This document shows, piece by piece, positions 10,415-21,539 of a DNA stretch of 64,000 nucleotides. Below the pieces are notes generated by a model that was not told the DNA's origin, did not search any database, and was given only the letters and a program-made list of their open reading frames with translations. Position 1 is the first letter of the stretch; each line of letters opens with the position of its first letter. The position numbers and the translations under genes are program-made. Source of the stretch: Cryptomeria japonica (lineage: Eukaryota > Streptophyta > Pinopsida > Cupressales > Cupressaceae); the NCBI RefSeq assembly GCF_030272615.1, contig NC_081415.1, positions 631,013,240-631,077,239 of the forward strand, in the 5' to 3' direction.

Positions 10415-11730
10415 TCAGATCTGCAGCTACCTGTTCTTGTTTTTTGAGAATTTTGCATTTGAAGCAGATCTGGGGTTTCAGGCTTTTTTTTGTGTGTTTA
10501 GGGTTAAGGTTTTTTTTTTTCTGAGCACTTTGGGCCTAAATGGACCTCACCATCGTGCTCAGAAGACCCAAAAACCCCTATAGTCATATAAAATTTGTCC
10601 ATTTTTGACCCCTAAGCATCTGGGTGATTTTTTTCTCTCCAAGCCAGGCCGTACGACCCTGGCACGCAAATCAAGAAAAAAATTTGAAGAAAAAAAAATT
10701 GCTTTTTTACGGCATGCAGGCCGAATTGTTTTGATTTTTCAAAAAAAAAAAAAATTCAAAAAAAAGATCAAAACAAATAAAAAACGCATTAAAAAAAAAA
10801 GGAGGTTTTTTTAAAAAACCTACGAGTACCAGACCTGACAGTCCGGCGCCGTATGGACCTGTCAGGCCGGCCCCACAGGCGCTGCCAGCCTCTAGCCTTG
10901 GCTCCTGCCACTACTCTGGCAAGTTTTTGCTGCCGGCCGAGCTTCGGCCCCACGCTAGCAAGTCTGTGCTACCGCTCCGGCAAGTTTTCGTCGCCGACCG
11001 AGCCCTGGCCCCCGCCGGCAAGTCCCTGCTCCCGCTCCGACGAAGATCTCCGGCCCCCGCCGGTGAACCACCTCCGCCCAGCCGTTGCGCCGCTCTACCC
11101 TAGCAACACCTCCGCCCGGCCCACGCGCCACCTCTGCCCGGCCCGAGCCCCACCTCCGCCCGGAGCACAACCAGTCCCTCCTCTCTAGTCTTTTTGAGAG
11201 GGGGTTGGTTTTTTGGGCCTAGATCGTGCATCCGGAGTCGGATTTTGGCGAACGAATAGGAATTGGAAAGGTGATTCTGAGTCGGACCTTGTGGTGGTAG
11301 AATTTTTTCTTAGATCTATTGTTTGACTATGTTTTTTACTAGTCAAAGTCGGGCTTCTTTTTTGCACTTCTTGGGCCATAGAATGGGCAAACGGACTCCG
11401 TTTTTCGAAAACGAATAGGCGTTGGAAAGATCTCAGCATGATCTCTTCATATTTGTGATATTTTTTCTCATAATTTTCACTAGGTACATGAGATATCAGT
11501 TTGAAGTTTTTTTGCTTATGCACTACTTCCTTCTCAGTACTATGTACTAGGGTTTGGGTTTCTCCATTGTGGGGGGGTGTTTTTTTTCTCACTTTCTGTC
11601 ATTTATCTCAGAAATCAGGAACACCTAAACTCTCAAAACAAACAAACCCTTCTGCATCTTCTGTCTATTTTGAAAGATCACATAATAAAAACAACCAACA
11701 AGCAGGTGCAGAGTTTTTTTCTTTGTTCTC
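10415..11730 (+). other. untranslated leader of the copia element with A-rich and GC-rich tracts
   Basis: The leader runs from the primer site to the gag ATG. It contains an A-rich tract (about 10740-10800) followed abruptly by a CpG-rich block (about 10840-11180). That block is open on both strands and includes an imperfect 60-bp tandem pair beginning GGCAAGTTTT at about 10918 and 10978. The reading frames there have the composition of GC-rich DNA and no recognisable domain. No splice or promoter signal was assigned. Confidence 0.7.
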
Positions 11731-14700
11731 ATGGCAGATCCTTCAGTTGAGTTGTTGACTTCACACAACTATCACACCTGGAAGCCCCGCATCACAAGGC
11801 TTCTCAGGTCACAAGAGTTGTGGGCTACATTGGATGAGGTTCAGCCAGACCTTCACCATCCTTATGAGGTTCTTATGTACCGGAACAAGCTGGATGAGGC
11901 CATGGGTTTGATCGCTTTGCATGTCTCCGAAAGTCTTCTGTTTCACCTTGATGAGTTGCTTACTCCTTGGGATATGTGGTTGAAGTTTGATTCTCTCTTT
12001 GGGAGGGTCAATGAGATTCGGGCATTACAGATTGAGGTAGAGTTGACTTCATTGTTACCGGATACCTTTCCCACTATTGAGGATTTTTTGAACAAATTCA
12101 AGACTACCAGATCTGTTCTTCAGGGATGTGGAAAGAACAAGACCGATACAGAGTGCATTCATTTGATTCTTTCCAAGCTTCGGGGTCCCTTTCAGTTTTT
12201 TGTCTCTGCTTTCTACTCCACCATGGATGGTTTGGGTACTAATTTCACCATGCCCAGCTTTGATGTCTTTTGTGAGCCCTTGTCTCGTGAGCAGTCTCAT
12301 CTTTCTCAGTTGGATACGCTCTCAGGCTCCAAGAACAAAGCATTGGTTGCTCAGTCCTCTAAGGAGAAGGACAAACAGAAGCTAAAACCGAAGCAGAAAA
12401 AGCCTTCTGCAGGTAGTGAGAATTCCTCCAAGCCTGCTCCTAAGTCTGATTCAAAACCCGTTCCTCCCAAACAAGGGAAATCTTCATAGTTCGGTGAGTC
12501 TTCCTCTAAGACTAAGAAGAAATCATCAGACACTTGCAGTTTTTGTGGAAAGGACAAACATCCAATTTCCAGGTGTTGGAAACAATTAGAGGCTTTAGAG
12601 GAAGCCATGCAGCAGCATCATATTTCCTCACCTCAGGCGTCTTCTCCTTCCATAGGGAAAGGCCATGCTCTCACTGCTAGAGCTTCAACCTCTGGGTCCA
12701 CTTGGATTCTTGATTTTGGTGCTTCTCACCATATGACACACACTCAGCAGTTGGTTACTTCTCTTGCCTCTTGTGGTATTTCACAGATTGCAGTGGGTGA
12801 CTCAGTTCAGCTTTCCATCTTGGGTTCAGGTTTTGTCTCTTTGGATGGGGGTACTCTACAGGATGTTCTGGTTGTCCCTGACATCTCAACGAACCTCCTG
12901 TCCATTTATCAGATTTGCCACTCTGGCTCTAGTAAGACAACTGAGTTCTCACCACATGATGTGGTTATTCGGGACCTCCATGACCCTGATTTGGTTGTGG
13001 CTTCTGGTAGTGTGGATTCTGCATCTCGTCTCTACAGATTTGACGAATTTGAGCCCTCTTCGGGTACAGGTTCATCTCTCATAGCACATGCAGATTCAGT
13101 GAGTAAGCTTTGACATGAGCGATTGGGCCATGTCAATTACAGATATCTTCAGCGGATGAGTACACAGGCACTTGTTCTTGGGCTCCCACAGATTTCCTGC
13201 ACTAATGGTGTTTGCCATGGTTGTGTTCTTGGCAAGCATCACAGAGATCCCTTTCTGAAAGGGAGAGCCTCTCGTGCTTTGGCACCCTTGGAGTTGATTC
13301 ACAGTGATCTCATGTCATTTCCCACTCCTTCTTTTTTAGGGGCCAAGTATGTACTCATGTTTATTGATGACTTATCCAGACGCACATGGGTGTACTTTCT
13401 TAAGTACAAGTCTGATGTCTTTGATTCATTTCGAATCTTCAAGACATTTGTCGAGAAGCAGTTTGGCTGTTCTATTCGGCGGATATGTACAGATAATGGG
13501 GGGGAGTATGTGAATCAGGCTTTCAGAGATTTTTGCACTGAGCATGGTTTGCAGCATCAGTTTACTGTTCCCTACACCCCTCAGGAGAATGGTGTCACTG
13601 AACGCAAGAACAGAACTTTACGGGAGATGGCGAATTGTATGATTCAGTCCAGGTCCATGGATTCATCTTTTTGGGCTGAGGCAATCAATTGTGCCAACTA
13701 TATTCAGAATTGGATGCCTCACAAGGCTATTCGACATATGACTCCTGAGGAGGCTTAGTCTCATGACAAGCTTGATGTTTCCTTTTTTCGAGTATTTGGT
13801 AGTGAGGCATGGGCCTTTATTCCTGATGCTCAGAGGAAAGCCATGGAGCGGAAGAGCGGACCACTCATTTTTGTTGGCTACTGTGAGGATGTTAAGGCGT
13901 ACAGGTTGTTTGATCCTGATTCCAGAGAGGTCCTGTTTCGACGGGATGTTCAGTTTGATGAGCATCTTCCCACAGTGGATACCCCGACTCCATTATCTAC
14001 TCCTCTGCTTACTCTGGCCACTGCACCACTTCAGGATCTTTTTGAGGATGATTCTGATGATGGTGCTGATGATCCACCATCCCCACCTCCACCATCCCCA
14101 CCTCCACCTGCTCCACCTTAGATGCCCAAGTGGGCTCGCCTTACTGTTGCAGCGGCAGGTCCTCTGGCTGGTGACCCTTCACATACTCATCGCACTCGTT
14201 CTCACACAGTGGGTTCTAGTCTTTTGAGTCATGCTATTTTAAATGATCCTCAGAAGTTTTCAGAGGCGACAGGTCACCCTGAGTGGGATTGTGCTATGGA
14301 GGAGGAGTATTCTTCTTTGATGAGGAATCATACATGGGATCTCTATCCTCTTCCTAAGGGCAGAAAGATGGTTAGGTGTCGCTAGTTGTATCACACTAAA
14401 TATGCTGCTGATGGTTCCATTGATAAGTACAAGGCACGTCTTGTTGTGAAGGGTTTTTCACAGGTTGAGGGTATTGATTACTCCGAGACATTTGCCCCTG
14501 TCGCCAAGATGAATTCCATTCACTTTGTACTTTCTCTTGCAGCTTCTCAGCGTTGGCCTGTTTTTCAGATGGATGTGAAGAGTGCCTTCTTGCATGGGGA
14601 TCTACAGGAGGAAATCTACATGGAACAACCTCAAGGATTTGTGCAGGATAGTTCTTTGGTTTGTAAACTTCGGCGTTCATTGTATGGTCTCAAACAGGCC

Positions 14701-15780
14701 CCTAGGGCTTGGTATGAGAAGATGGACTCTTTCTTGCTCTCCATTGGGTTCTCCCGCAGTCATTCTAATCACACCGTCTACATTCAGCTTCTTGAGGGTG
14801 ACATTTTGATTCTTGTGCTATATGTTGATGTTCTTCTCATCACGGGTAGCTCATCCTCAATGATTCAGCATATTCAGCGTGCCTTGATGGATCAGTTTGA
14901 GATGACAGATCTCGGTCCCTTGCACTATTTCCTTGGTCTTCAGGTGATTCAGTCTTCTGATGGGATCTCTCTCTACCAACAGAAGTATGCTCTTGACATG
15001 CTTCAATGCTTCGGCATGCTTGATTGCAAGCCTACTCCCACACCATTTCAGTCAGGGGTTGTTTTGACCACAGCTTGTCCCACTCCTTCAGTTGATTCTA
15101 CACTTTACAGGCAGTTGGTAGGCAATTTGTTGTACCTGACTCACACCCGTCCTGATATTTCCTTTGCGGTTGGTCTTGTCTCTCGCTTCTCCCATGATCC
15201 TCATGAGAGTCATTGGCAAGCTGCCAAACGTATTTTGAGGTACATTCAGGGCACTAGTTCTCATGGCATTCATTATACATCAGGGGAACCACACATTGTT
15301 GGCTACACTGACTCAGATTGGGCTGGTGATGTCACTGATCGGAAGTCTACTTCCGGCTTTGTTTTCTATCTTGGCTCTGGTCCTATCACATGGTCTTGCA
15401 AAAAGCAGACTGCTCATGCATTATCATCTATAGAGGCTGAGTATCGCTCTGCTGTGCTCGCTGGTCAGGAGATCCTATGGCTTCGATAGTTGATGACTGA
15501 GTTTGGTTTTCCTCCTGATAGTCCCACTGTTCTTTGGTGTGACAATCAGAGTGCTATTCATATATCCTGCAACCCGGTAGAGAATCAGCGGACGAAGCAC
15601 ATTGAGCTTCACATGCATTTCATCCGTCAGTTGATTCAGGATGGTGTTCTCATTCTGGAGTACATTCCCACTTCTGAGCAGATTGCAGACATCTTCACGA
15701 AACCTTTTGCATCGCCGTGCTATCTTCAATTGCGCTCTATGCTTGGGGTGAAGGAAGTTGTCCTTGGGGGGTCTTTATGA
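11731..15780 (+). pseudogene. copia gag-pol polyprotein, single frame with six premature stops
   Basis: All segments lie in one frame. Gag (from 11731) has a UBN2-type core (LLTSHNYHTWK...) and a zinc knuckle CSFCGKDKHPISRC (12535-12576). The protease site reads WILDFGASHHMT instead of DSGA (12712-12720). The integrase has the HH-CC region (HERLGH...CHGC), the three acidic residues (HSDLM, CTDNGGEY, NGVTERKN) and a Pro-rich C-terminal part. The RT carries FQMDVKSAFLHG and LYGLKQAPRAWY, but the catalytic box is YVDVLL, not YVDD. RNase H has TDSDWAGD, SSIEAEY, CDNQSA and a tail ending IADIFTKPF. Stops fall at 12487, 13111, 13756, 14119, 14383 and 15487. The 13111, 13756 and 14383 stops sit where Trp is expected. 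Confidence 0.95.
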
Positions 15781-15991
15781 GGCCTTCCTTCCTTCTTCTT
15801 CTTTCAGCATGTTCTTTTATCTCTTTTTGGAGAGGAGTTTTTTCCCACTGGGTTTTCTCCTTTGTCTCCGTTTCATAGAGATTTCATTGTATTTGGGTAC
15901 CTGATCAGGCCTTGTTGCCGGGACCCATCTTTCATGCTTTCAGTAGTTGTTCTAGGTTTTAGCTTCTCCCTAAGTCTAGCTTAAGGGGGGG
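15781..15991 (+). other. copia 3' untranslated region and polypurine tract
   Basis: The region carries a TTTTTTCCCACTGGGTTTT motif (15838-15857), GCCGGGACCCATCT (15917-15930) and the polypurine tract CTTAAGGGGGGG (15980-15991) that ends at the 3' LTR. All three recur, in the same order, in the minus-strand copia element at 45871-46055. Confidence 0.8.
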
Positions 15992-16365
15992 TGTTAGAGT
16001 AATTGGGTCTTTAATTGATTAATTAAACATTATTTGTTTAATTCTTTAAGTTTCCAATTATCTTTTTACACTTAAGCTAACATTAGGTGCATATAATTAA
16101 TTATTTTAATTAATTATTATGTGCAAACCTAGGGTTTTCCCTTTTTAGGGTTTCTTGACCTATTAGAGATTATTTTTCTTTTCATTGTATTATCTTTTCA
16201 CAATACTTTTTTTCTGGTGAATTGGAGCTCTCTTGTTTGGAGAATAGTTTTTCCTGTGTTTTTCTTGTTCTTCATATTTTGCTTCATTGCTTCTCCTTGT
16301 AACAGGTTATTCGACTTGCAGAAGATCTTCAGGCTACTGTGAGGTTGTATTTCTCAACTCCTATA
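15992..16365 (+). repeat. 3' LTR of the nested copia element
   Basis: The LTR is the same length as the 5' LTR, with about eight substitutions, mostly G/A or C/T. It starts TGTTAGAGT directly after the polypurine tract and ends CCTATA, followed by the CTCAA duplication (16366-16370). Confidence 0.95.
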
Positions 16366-16370
16366 CTCAA

Positions 16371-16745
16371 TTGGTGCAAGAGGAGGACACTCAAAGTGAG
16401 ACCTCTCCAATCAGTAAGGTAGGGCCAGTGACAGATGGAGAAAACTTGATGATGAGAAGAACAATGCTCAAGATACCCCAAGCTCAAGAGCCACCACAGA
16501 GGAAAAGTTTTTTTAGGACCACTTGTAAGTCACATGGGAAAATTTGTAAGGTGATTGTGGATTTAGGTTCCATAGAGAATATTGTCTCAGTTGAAATGGT
16601 GGATAAGCTCAAACTGAAAAGATTACCTCATCTCACTCCTTCTAAGGTATCATGGCTCAATCGGGGTCAACATGTCTTAGTTGATGAACAAGCATGGGTG
16701 GACTTTTAAATTGGTGAGTACAAGGACAAACTACTATGTGACATA
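16371..16745 (+). pseudogene. chromovirus aspartic protease
   Basis: The Gag-Pol frame resumes directly after the copia insertion. The segment CKVIVDLGSIENIVS holds the active site, where the usual DSG is DLG, one C-to-T change in the Ser codon. A stop at 16707 interrupts VDF-IGEYKDKL, where CAA (Gln) to TAA is the simplest origin. The frame continues into DACHLLLGHPWQYD (from 16746), the conserved C-terminal protease motif LLGRPWQ(Y/F)D. The Asp is retained, but a Leu next to it should block activity. Confidence 0.85.
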
Positions 16746-18616
16746 TTGCTTATGGATGCTTGTCATCTGCTTTTGGGTCATCCATGGCAATATGATGTGA
16801 GAGCTAGTCATGATGGAGAAAAGAACAACTATCTCATCACCAAAAATCGCAAGAAGTATCAGATGGATCCATTACCTAATCCAAAAGAGGAAAAGCAAGT
16901 AGGTTCAAGTGTCATGTTGCTGAGTGGTAAAGAGTTTCTTAAAGTATTGAAACAAGAGGGTAATCAGGGCTATGCTACAGTGATAAAGCCTAAAGATGAA
17001 GCTAAGGAAAATCCGATGAGTGAAGTGCCTCAAGAGGTGCAAGGTTTGCTAAAGAAATATGCAGAAGTTATAGGAGATGATATGCCTAATTCTTTGCGTC
17101 TAATGAGAGATGTAAATCATCAAATAGACTTGATACCGGGGGCAAATCTGCCTATAAAATGACACCTAGTCAAAATAAAGAGATTGCCAAACAAGTGCAA
17201 GAACTCTTAGACAAAGGGTTTATCAAAAAGAGTTTGATTCCATGTGTTGTTCCTACTGTATTAGTGCCTAAAAAAGGAGGTAAATGGAGAATGTGCGCTG
17301 ACTCAAGAGCAATCAATAAGATCAATATAAGGTACCGATTTCCCATGCCAAGGATTGAGGACCCATTGGACAATCTAGGTAGAGCAAGGTACTTCACAAA
17401 GGTGGACTTGAAGTCTGGTTATCATCAGATAAGGATTAGACTAGGTGATGAGTGGAAGACAACCTTTAGAACCAATGCAGGCCTATATGAGTGGTTGGTG
17501 ATGCCATTTGGCCTCACCAATGCACCTAGTACCTTTCAAAGCCTCATGAATGAAGTCTTAGTTGAGTTTATTGGTAAATTTGTTATAGTGTATCTTGATG
17601 AAACTTTGATCTTCAACAGGTCCAAGGAGGAACACCTTAAGCATGTGGAGATAGTCTTGAAGAAGTTGAAGGAGGCTCAACTCAAAATCAACCTTGAAAA
17701 ATGTGATTTTTTAAAAACAGAGTTAGTTTACCTTGGTTTTTTTATTTCACAAGGTTGTTTAAAGATGGATCCAAGTAAGGTAGAAGCAATACTTAATTGG
17801 CCTATACCTAGGGGCATAAGTGATGTTAGGAGTTTTCATGGAATGGCATCTTTCTAGAGGAAGTTTGTGAGAAACTTTAGCCATGTTTGTGCTCCTATAC
17901 TCAACACCATTAAAGGAGGGATTAAATGTCACTTTAAGTGGACAGAGGAAGCCAACAAGGGGTTTGAAATGTTGAAAGCTAAGATAGCAGAGCTGCCAAC
18001 CCTTAGATTGCCTGATTTCAATCAAATGTTTACAGTAGAATGTGATGCTAGCCAAAGGGCAATAGGGGCAGTTTTAAGCCAAGAAGGTCATCCTATAGCC
18101 TTCTTCTTAGAGAATTTAAATAAAGCTAAGAAAAGATACTCCACACATGACTTGGATTTGTATGCCATGGTGCAAGAATTGAAGAAGTGGCATCATTACT
18201 TGCTGCCCAAAGAGTTTGTAGTTTTCAGTGACAACCATGCCCTTAGTTTCCTCAATGGGCAAGAGAAGTTGAACCGGAGACACCTAAAGTGGGTTGAATA
18301 CCTACAATCCTATACCTTCACTATTAAGCACAAAAAGGGCACAACAAATAAGATAGCTAATGCACTAAGTAGGAGAGTCATGACTATGCAGGAGATACAA
18401 TTGCAAAGTGTAGGATTGAATGCATTAAAAAACCTCTACAAGGATGATAAAGATTTTGTAGAGATATATACTGTTTGTTTTCATTTTTATAAGACCTCAC
18501 ATGTCTCTTATTCAGAATATATGATACAAGAGGGTTTGTTGTTCAAAGGACATCTTCTTTGCATACCCCAATGTTCTTCTATGAGACAAAATATTATCCA
18601 AGAAAAGCATCAATGA
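16746..18616 (+). pseudogene. chromovirus reverse transcriptase and RNase H
   Basis: After a linker, the frame shifts near 17157 and enters [50 protein letters not shown] (motif A Asp kept) and [13 protein letters not shown]. The catalytic box is VYLDETL, where the second Asp of YLDD is Glu. A stop at 17855 (SF-RKFVRNFS) sits where Tyr is expected. The RNase H part runs from TVECDASQRAIGAVL through HDLDLYAMVQELKKWHHYL and FSDNHALSFL to NALSRR. A TGA at 18614 ends the segment just before the integrase zinc region. The enzymes would copy element RNA into DNA. Confidence 0.9.
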
Positions 18617-19890
18617 GGTCTAGGAGGTCATTTTAGCATAGATAAGACTTTGGAGCAGGTTGGTAGGTTTTACTATTGGCCCAAGTTGCAATCAGAAGTG
18701 AGAAGGTTTGTAGAAAAATGTGCAATCTATCAAAGAGAAAAGGGTTTATCAAGTAATGTAGGTCTATACCAACCTTTGGTCATACCTCAGTGGCCTTGGG
18801 AATGTTTGAGTATGGATTTTCTGTTAGGCTTGCCAAGAACTCCAAGGGGATTTGATAGTGTCTATGTGGTGGTAGATAGGTTCAGCAAAATGGCACATTT
18901 TATACCTTGCAAGAACACCAATGATGCCACCTATATTGTAGGCCTCTTCTTCAAAGAAATAGTTAGAATTTGTGATCTTCCAATCAACATTGTTAGTGAT
19001 AGAGATGTGAAGTTTTTAAGCCAATTTTGGAGAAAATTTTGGAGAAAGTTGGGCACTAAATTATCCTTTTATCTGCCTATCATCCTCAATCAAATGGTCA
19101 GCCAGAGGTAGTCAATAGATCATTGGGTAATTTGCTAAGATGTCTTACAAAACAACATGGGCAAGCTTGGGATTTGGTACTCAGTCAGGCAGAATATGCA
19201 AACAATGGCTCAGTGAACCGAAGCACAGGTAAAATTCCCTTTGAGATAGTGTATGGATTTCATCCTAGGGGCATATTAGAGCTCAAAGATCTCAGTTCTA
19301 TGGCACCTAAGAGTGCACAAGGTGAGAATTTTGTAAAAGGTATCAAAGAAGTGCATGATAAGGTAAGGCAGACCTTACAACAAAAGTCAGAGCAGTATAA
19401 GGTGAATGTTGATAAAACAAGAAGGAATGTGCAATTTAAAGTTGGAGACTTAGTATTATCATACCTAAGGAAGGAGAGACTTCCAAAAGGGCAATCTACT
19501 AGGCTATTGATGAAGAATATTGGACCTCTCAAGGTGGTGCACAAATATGGACCGAATGCATATGAAGTTGAACTCCCTCCCACCTTGAGTATTTCTCCTA
19601 TCTTTAATGTATGTGATCTCTATCTATACAAGGGAGAGTCACAAACAAATCAATTGGATACCTCATCACAGGTTAATGAAGATTGGGTGGGATATTTCCC
19701 ACAAAGCCAACCGGTGAAGTTGGAAAGTATCTTGGACACCACGGTAGTAAAGAAGACAAGGAATGGAGTCTACAAGCATTATCTTGTCAATTGGGAAGGG
19801 TTACTTGAATAAGATGTTATGTGGATGTTAGAATCAGATATCCTTCAACATGGAGTTGAAATTGCAGACCTCTTAACTCAAGGGACTTGA
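18617..19890 (+). pseudogene. chromovirus integrase with C-terminal chromodomain
   Basis: The HHCC region is GLGGHFSIDK...CAIYQREKG, where the second Cys of CxxC is Tyr. The catalytic core keeps the first Asp (LSMDFLLGLP), the second (VSDRDVKF) and, after a frameshift near 19075, the Glu (QPEVVNRSLGNLL). A GPY/F-like module follows (FKVGDLVL...IGPLKVV...YEVELPP...FNVCDLY). The end holds a chromodomain (VKLESILDTTVVKK...YLVNWEGLLE, stop, DVMWMLESDI), broken by GAA-to-TAA at 19810. Chromodomains in this lineage are thought to steer integration to histone-marked heterochromatin. Confidence 0.9.
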
Positions 19891-19918
19891 GTTCTTTGTC
19901 CTAGGGGAGTATGGTGCA

Positions 19919-21539
19919 TGGAACCTAACACTCCAATCATGCAATTTTGTTTTTCCTAAGTTTTTGTGTTGTCTTTCATGATTTAATAATGGACCAACCA
20001 TTTGGGACTCAGTAGAGCCATGGTTGATTTGTCCAAGCTTTTGGTTGTGTCATTTGTGTCCAAGATGCTATCAACCTAGGAAGTTGTAATGCTAATGTTG
20101 ATCACATGAGTAGTACTCTAGATCATTGTCATCATGTAATAAGGGTCTATTGTTTTGTGTTTAGGTCTTCTAGGATGCTTGAGGGCCTTTGGGAGCCTTG
20201 GAATGCACTTGAGTGCAAAGTTGCAACCAAGGTGTCAAAAAGATGTAAAAGTTGTTGAGCAACATTTTGCAACATTTTGCAAAAGTTTCATTTTTTATGA
20301 TTGGCATTGAAAAGTTGGTTCAACCAACTGAAAAATGGGCATATAAGCCAAAACATCTTCATTGTACGGGTTGGAGAATTTGGAATGCAAGAACAAGTTT
20401 TTGAGTTATAAGCAAATCTTGTTTTCTTTACCGTTTTAATAGTTTTCTTGGTTTTTTGTTGCATTGTATGGTCTAGTACGGACTTGTCAGTCTAGAATCT
20501 CATTGCAAGGCATGAGATTTTGTTGAAACATATTTCCAGCAAGGTAGATTAGTAGTTCTAAGTGTGTTTAGTTGCAAAGATCTCATTCATCCTCTGTAAC
20601 TAGGTGCAAAACCCTTGCAAAGTAGGGTTTAAGAGAAAAATGGCTCTAACCTGAGCATCCATTGATGCAACCAGTTGAAATAAAATGGAATGCTAGGTTA
20701 GGGTCTCTAAATATGACTAGAGTAGGTTTTGTTGTTTTGCAGGCCTTTGTGGTGTTTGTGCAATGAAGCCCTAGACTCACTGCTAGGAGTTAGTGAGTTA
20801 GGACAACAGAAGATGTACAAATTCTGAGCACATGTGGATTGGTGGAAGAGAAATGGACCCATGGTTGGAAAGACCTCTGAGTTCTCTTGAAGAATCCCTA
20901 ATTAGATTTGGCAGATGTTTTGACTGGTGAAGGTTTTGAAGAACAAGTTTGTAAGTCACCCAGGTAGGCCTAAACCCTTGAAAATAGGACAGTTTTGGTT
21001 CCCACCTGTGTACGGAAAATCTAGATGCAATTATTCAATATTGTATGAAAATTTGAAAAGGGTGCTCGAATCTGGAATTTATTTGTGGCCTTGTTTAGGG
21101 CGATTTCAAACTAAGCCCTAAAAACCACCAATGGAGGGCTAATTGAATTAGGCCTATTTGGGAGCCGGTAGAGACAAAGAGAGGTTAGGAAACCTTAGCG
21201 ATGGGTTTGAAGGTGCATAAACCCCTAAAAAAATTCAAAGAAACTATGTAAATGTATTTTCCCCACCTAGAATGAGTTGGTGAATTGTGATCCTTTGCAG
21301 AGGTTGTTGGAGCCTTAGGAGTGGTGTTGGGGATTGAGGTGGAAGACTCAACATGATTTGTTGATTGTCTAAGATCACTGGCTATACCTTGGAGGAAATC
21401 CAAATTGGATCAGACCTTGGAGGTCTAGATAGCAAAAACCCCTACCAAGTGTCATTGGATGGGCTTGAGGAGTTAGAAGGTTGAGTGAGACAAGAAACCA
21501 AGAAGGTGAATAGAACAAGCTCCAAGACTCTCTACATCA
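19919..21539 (+). repeat. 3' LTR of the chromovirus
   Basis: The LTR starts TGGAACCTAACACTCC after a weak polypurine-like CCTAGGGGAGTA and ends CTCTCTACATCA. Compared with the 5' LTR it has a duplicated GCAACATTTT segment near 20262-20280 and about 13 extra bases (AATTGAATTAGGC) near 21140, besides scattered substitutions. Confidence 0.85.

Larger units (their letters stand above)
10029..16365 (+). mobile_element. full-length Ty1/copia retrotransposon nested in the chromovirus
   Basis: Both LTRs are 374 bp (10029-10402 and 15992-16365) and differ at about 8 positions by my count (about 2%). A perfect primer-binding site follows the 5' LTR and a G-rich polypurine tract precedes the 3' LTR. 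A perfect CTCAA duplication flanks the element. The interior has a 1.3 kb leader and one gag-pol frame (11731-15780) with six premature stops and no frameshift. The domain order protease-integrase-RT-RNase H is that of Ty1/copia. It is the youngest insertion in this nest. Confidence 0.95.
7315..21539 (+). mobile_element. Ty3/gypsy chromovirus, host of a nested copia element
   Basis: The element has 1.6 kb LTRs (7315-8906 and 19919-21539), a primer-binding site, and a gag-protease-RT-RNase H-integrase-chromodomain order, all on +. Removing the 6.3 kb copia insertion (10029-16365 plus one CTCAA copy) leaves about 7.9 kb, normal for a plant chromovirus. The coding region has several frameshifts and stops. 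The first 118 bases of the two LTRs already differ at roughly ten positions, more than the LTRs of the nested copia. I found no convincing target duplication around the outer LTRs. Confidence 0.9.

Noticed and set aside
10158-10583. 140-codon + strand frame with hydrophobic product
   Set aside because: It runs from the copia LTR through the primer site into the leader and has no domain. It is an accident of T-rich LTR sequence.
10853-11188. Pro/Ala/Arg-rich frame, open on both strands
   Set aside because: The composition is of GC-rich tandem DNA in a retroelement leader. There is no start context, domain or conservation to support it.
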